A stretch of 64,000 nucleotides of DNA from Curtobacterium aurantiacum (GTDB taxonomy: Bacteria; Actinomycetota; Actinomycetes; Actinomycetales; Microbacteriaceae). The position numbers were made by a program, and so were the translations under genes. The DNA is taken from NCBI RefSeq assembly GCF_018598555.1, contig NZ_JAHEWN010000003.1:186001-250000 (forward strand), in the 5' to 3' direction. Positions 63,224-64,000 of this stretch are shown here, one piece after another (the first letter of the stretch is position 1; every line of letters starts with the position of its first letter). The notes beneath the pieces are model-generated. The model made no database searches and had not been told where the DNA came from. It worked only from the letters and a program-made list of their open reading frames with translations.

Positions 63224-63718
63224 TCAGTCGCCGATCGAGACGCGGAACACCCGGACGCCCGCGGCACGGAGCCCGGCGAGCCCGAGCCGCATGCGCAGGG
63301 GACGGAAGGGACGCCGGAACCCGGACGACGCCGACGCGGCATCGATCTGGTGCAGGACCTCGGAGGTCAGGGTGCGCTCGAGCTTCGGCGCGAGCCGGGT
63401 CACCCCGGACACCGTGACGACGATGCGCACGGCGTGCGGGGCGAGCATCGGCGCGATCAGTTCGGCCGCCTCCTGGGCTCGGTGGAAGGCGGGGTCGTCG
63501 CCGGGACGCCGGATCGCGATGACCGCCAGCGCTGCGTCCCAGGTGCCCTCGGGATCCGGCAGGTCGTCCACCCCGACGACCCGCATCCGCGCGGCGTCGA
63601 TCCCGGCCCGAACGGCCGCTGCCCGCAGGACGGGCAGGAGTTCCTGGGTGCCGGCCAGCACGACGTCGGCCGACGCCAGGTCGACCGTTCCGTACCGCTC
63701 ACGCGGCGATCGGGCCAT
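63224..63718 (-). CDS. soluble protein of unknown function
   Basis: 164 residues, alternating beta/alpha style: VDLASADVVLAGTQELLPVL, then MRVVGVDDLPDPEGTWDAAL and VRIVVTVSGVTRLAPKLERT. A Rossmann-like fold is plausible but no motif is diagnostic. Convergent with the DGSGP gene, separated by 3 bases. Confidence 0.55.
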   Translation of the reverse strand: MARSPRERYGTVDLASADVVLAGTQELLPVLRAAAVRAGIDAARMRVVGVDDLPDPEGTWDAALAVIAIRRPGDDPAFHRAQEAAELIAPMLAPHAVRIVVTVSGVTRLAPKLERTLTSEVLHQIDAASASSGFRRPFRPLRMRLGLAGLRAAGVRVFRVSIGD

Positions 63719-63816
63719 GGTGCGGGTCCTTCCGTCGCTTTCCCATGACGGTACCGATCGACGGGGTCCGGGGGACGCCGCAGCCCGGAGTGGTCAGGCG
63801 CCTCTCAGCACACTCG

Positions 63817-63849
63817 GTAACGAAAAGATCACGGTAGGCCCTGTACAAA
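63817..63849 (+). promoter_or_regulatory. possible promoter/activator box before the last gene
   Basis: GTAACGAAAAGATCACG (63817-63833) contains two related half-sites about 10 bases apart, followed by TACAAA (63844-63849) as a -10-like hexamer. The tandem arrangement resembles sites of MtrA-type regulators in actinobacteria. Low confidence. Confidence 0.3.
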
Positions 63850-63880
63850 GCGACAGAGTCGTGCAGAATGGTGGGCGGCC

Positions 63881-64000
63881 ATGACGACTGCACCCGAACT
63901 CGACCAGCACCCGGAGACCCCGGTGGTGCACCTGTCCCGTCGCGCTGCCCTCGAGGCCGAGCGCGCCGCAGCCCGCGGACCGCAGCGTCGCAGCAAGGCG
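63881..64000 (+). CDS. start of a gene, cut by window end
   Basis: Forty codons from ATG 63881, beginning MTTAPELDQHPETPVVHLSR and then Ala/Arg-rich. The N-terminal region is probably cytoplasmic before a membrane anchor or signal, as in some actinobacterial cell-wall hydrolases, but nothing visible establishes that. The rest lies outside the window. Confidence 0.5.
   Translation, partial: MTTAPELDQHPETPVVHLSRRAALEAERAAARGPQRRSKA

Noticed and set aside
63730..63880. c-di-AMP (ydaO-type) riboswitch before the last gene
   Set aside because: The region is GC-rich and could fold, but the conserved core sequences of the motif are not visible.
63699..63893. Small minus-strand frame upstream of the last gene
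   Set aside because: It overlaps the start of 63224-63718 and the promoter region of the last gene, with no RBS or recognisable domain.

Overview
This is a contiguous chromosomal window from a high-GC actinobacterium. GC-rich codon use, frequent GTG starts, ATGA/GTGA stop-start overlaps, a monomeric isocitrate dehydrogenase, a KdpFABC-DE locus, hxlAB and GH92 suggest Microbacteriaceae, most like Curtobacterium or a close plant- or soil-associated relative. The genus is inferred from protein style, not from a marker gene. No rRNA, tRNA, CRISPR array, integrase or transposase was seen. No gap between genes exceeds 300 bases.

Layout. 0-3.3 kb: a truncated alpha/beta hydrolase, then hxlAB (ribulose monophosphate formaldehyde fixation) divergent from an unusual HATPase-LuxR regulator, then a membrane XRE regulator. 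3.4-11.4 kb: kdpE, kdpD, kdpC, kdpB, kdpA, kdpF plus an extra 27-residue membrane peptide, behind a hairpin-rich leader. 11.4-18.8 kb: accessory region with an Abi_2/AbiF-type HEPN gene behind a small hairpin leader, a WYL/VOC pair, RlmA-like methyltransferase, three broken genes (SDR, GNAT, an uncharacterised protein) and intact neighbours. 18.8-27.9 kb: GH92 alpha-mannosidase, Ser/Thr kinase, PAP2 phosphatase, a stand-alone family-A DNA polymerase and an acyltransferase. 27.9-38.1 kb: a sugar locus with an ABC importer, Gfo/Idh dehydrogenase, DeoR regulator and a five-enzyme amino-sugar operon (SIS, ROK, NagA, PfkB, class II aldolase) that reads as an N-acetylgalactosamine-type pathway ending in triose phosphates. 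38.1-45.8 kb: sdaA, PspC, reductases, a phytoene-desaturase-like oxidase and a second Abi-like HEPN gene. 45.8-53.3 kb: MacB-like ABC exporter with TetR, an osmoprotectant (Opu-type) ABC importer and a DinB protein. 53.3-64 kb: kinase, TetR, ThuA coupled to a GAF-SpoIIE protein, DUF4832 secreted protein, monomeric IDH and the start of a further gene.

The most interesting signals are not ordinary genes. (1) Two solitary Abi_2-like HEPN genes, 32 kb apart, are each preceded by a promoter, a short GC-rich hairpin and a shared CGATT sequence, resembling a toxin with a cis-encoded RNA. (2) A family of about 24-bp inverted repeats (CTTCGTGAGCAG...) has three copies whose stems differ by paired substitutions. 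(3) A 106-bp structured element occurs twice at about 95% identity between convergent genes, with a 46-bp mini-version sharing its 12-bp ends. (4) A short-chain dehydrogenase gene is frameshifted by an insertion of about 59 bp that resembles the core of the 106-bp element, which suggests that the element family is or was mobile. All sequence comparisons were made by eye.
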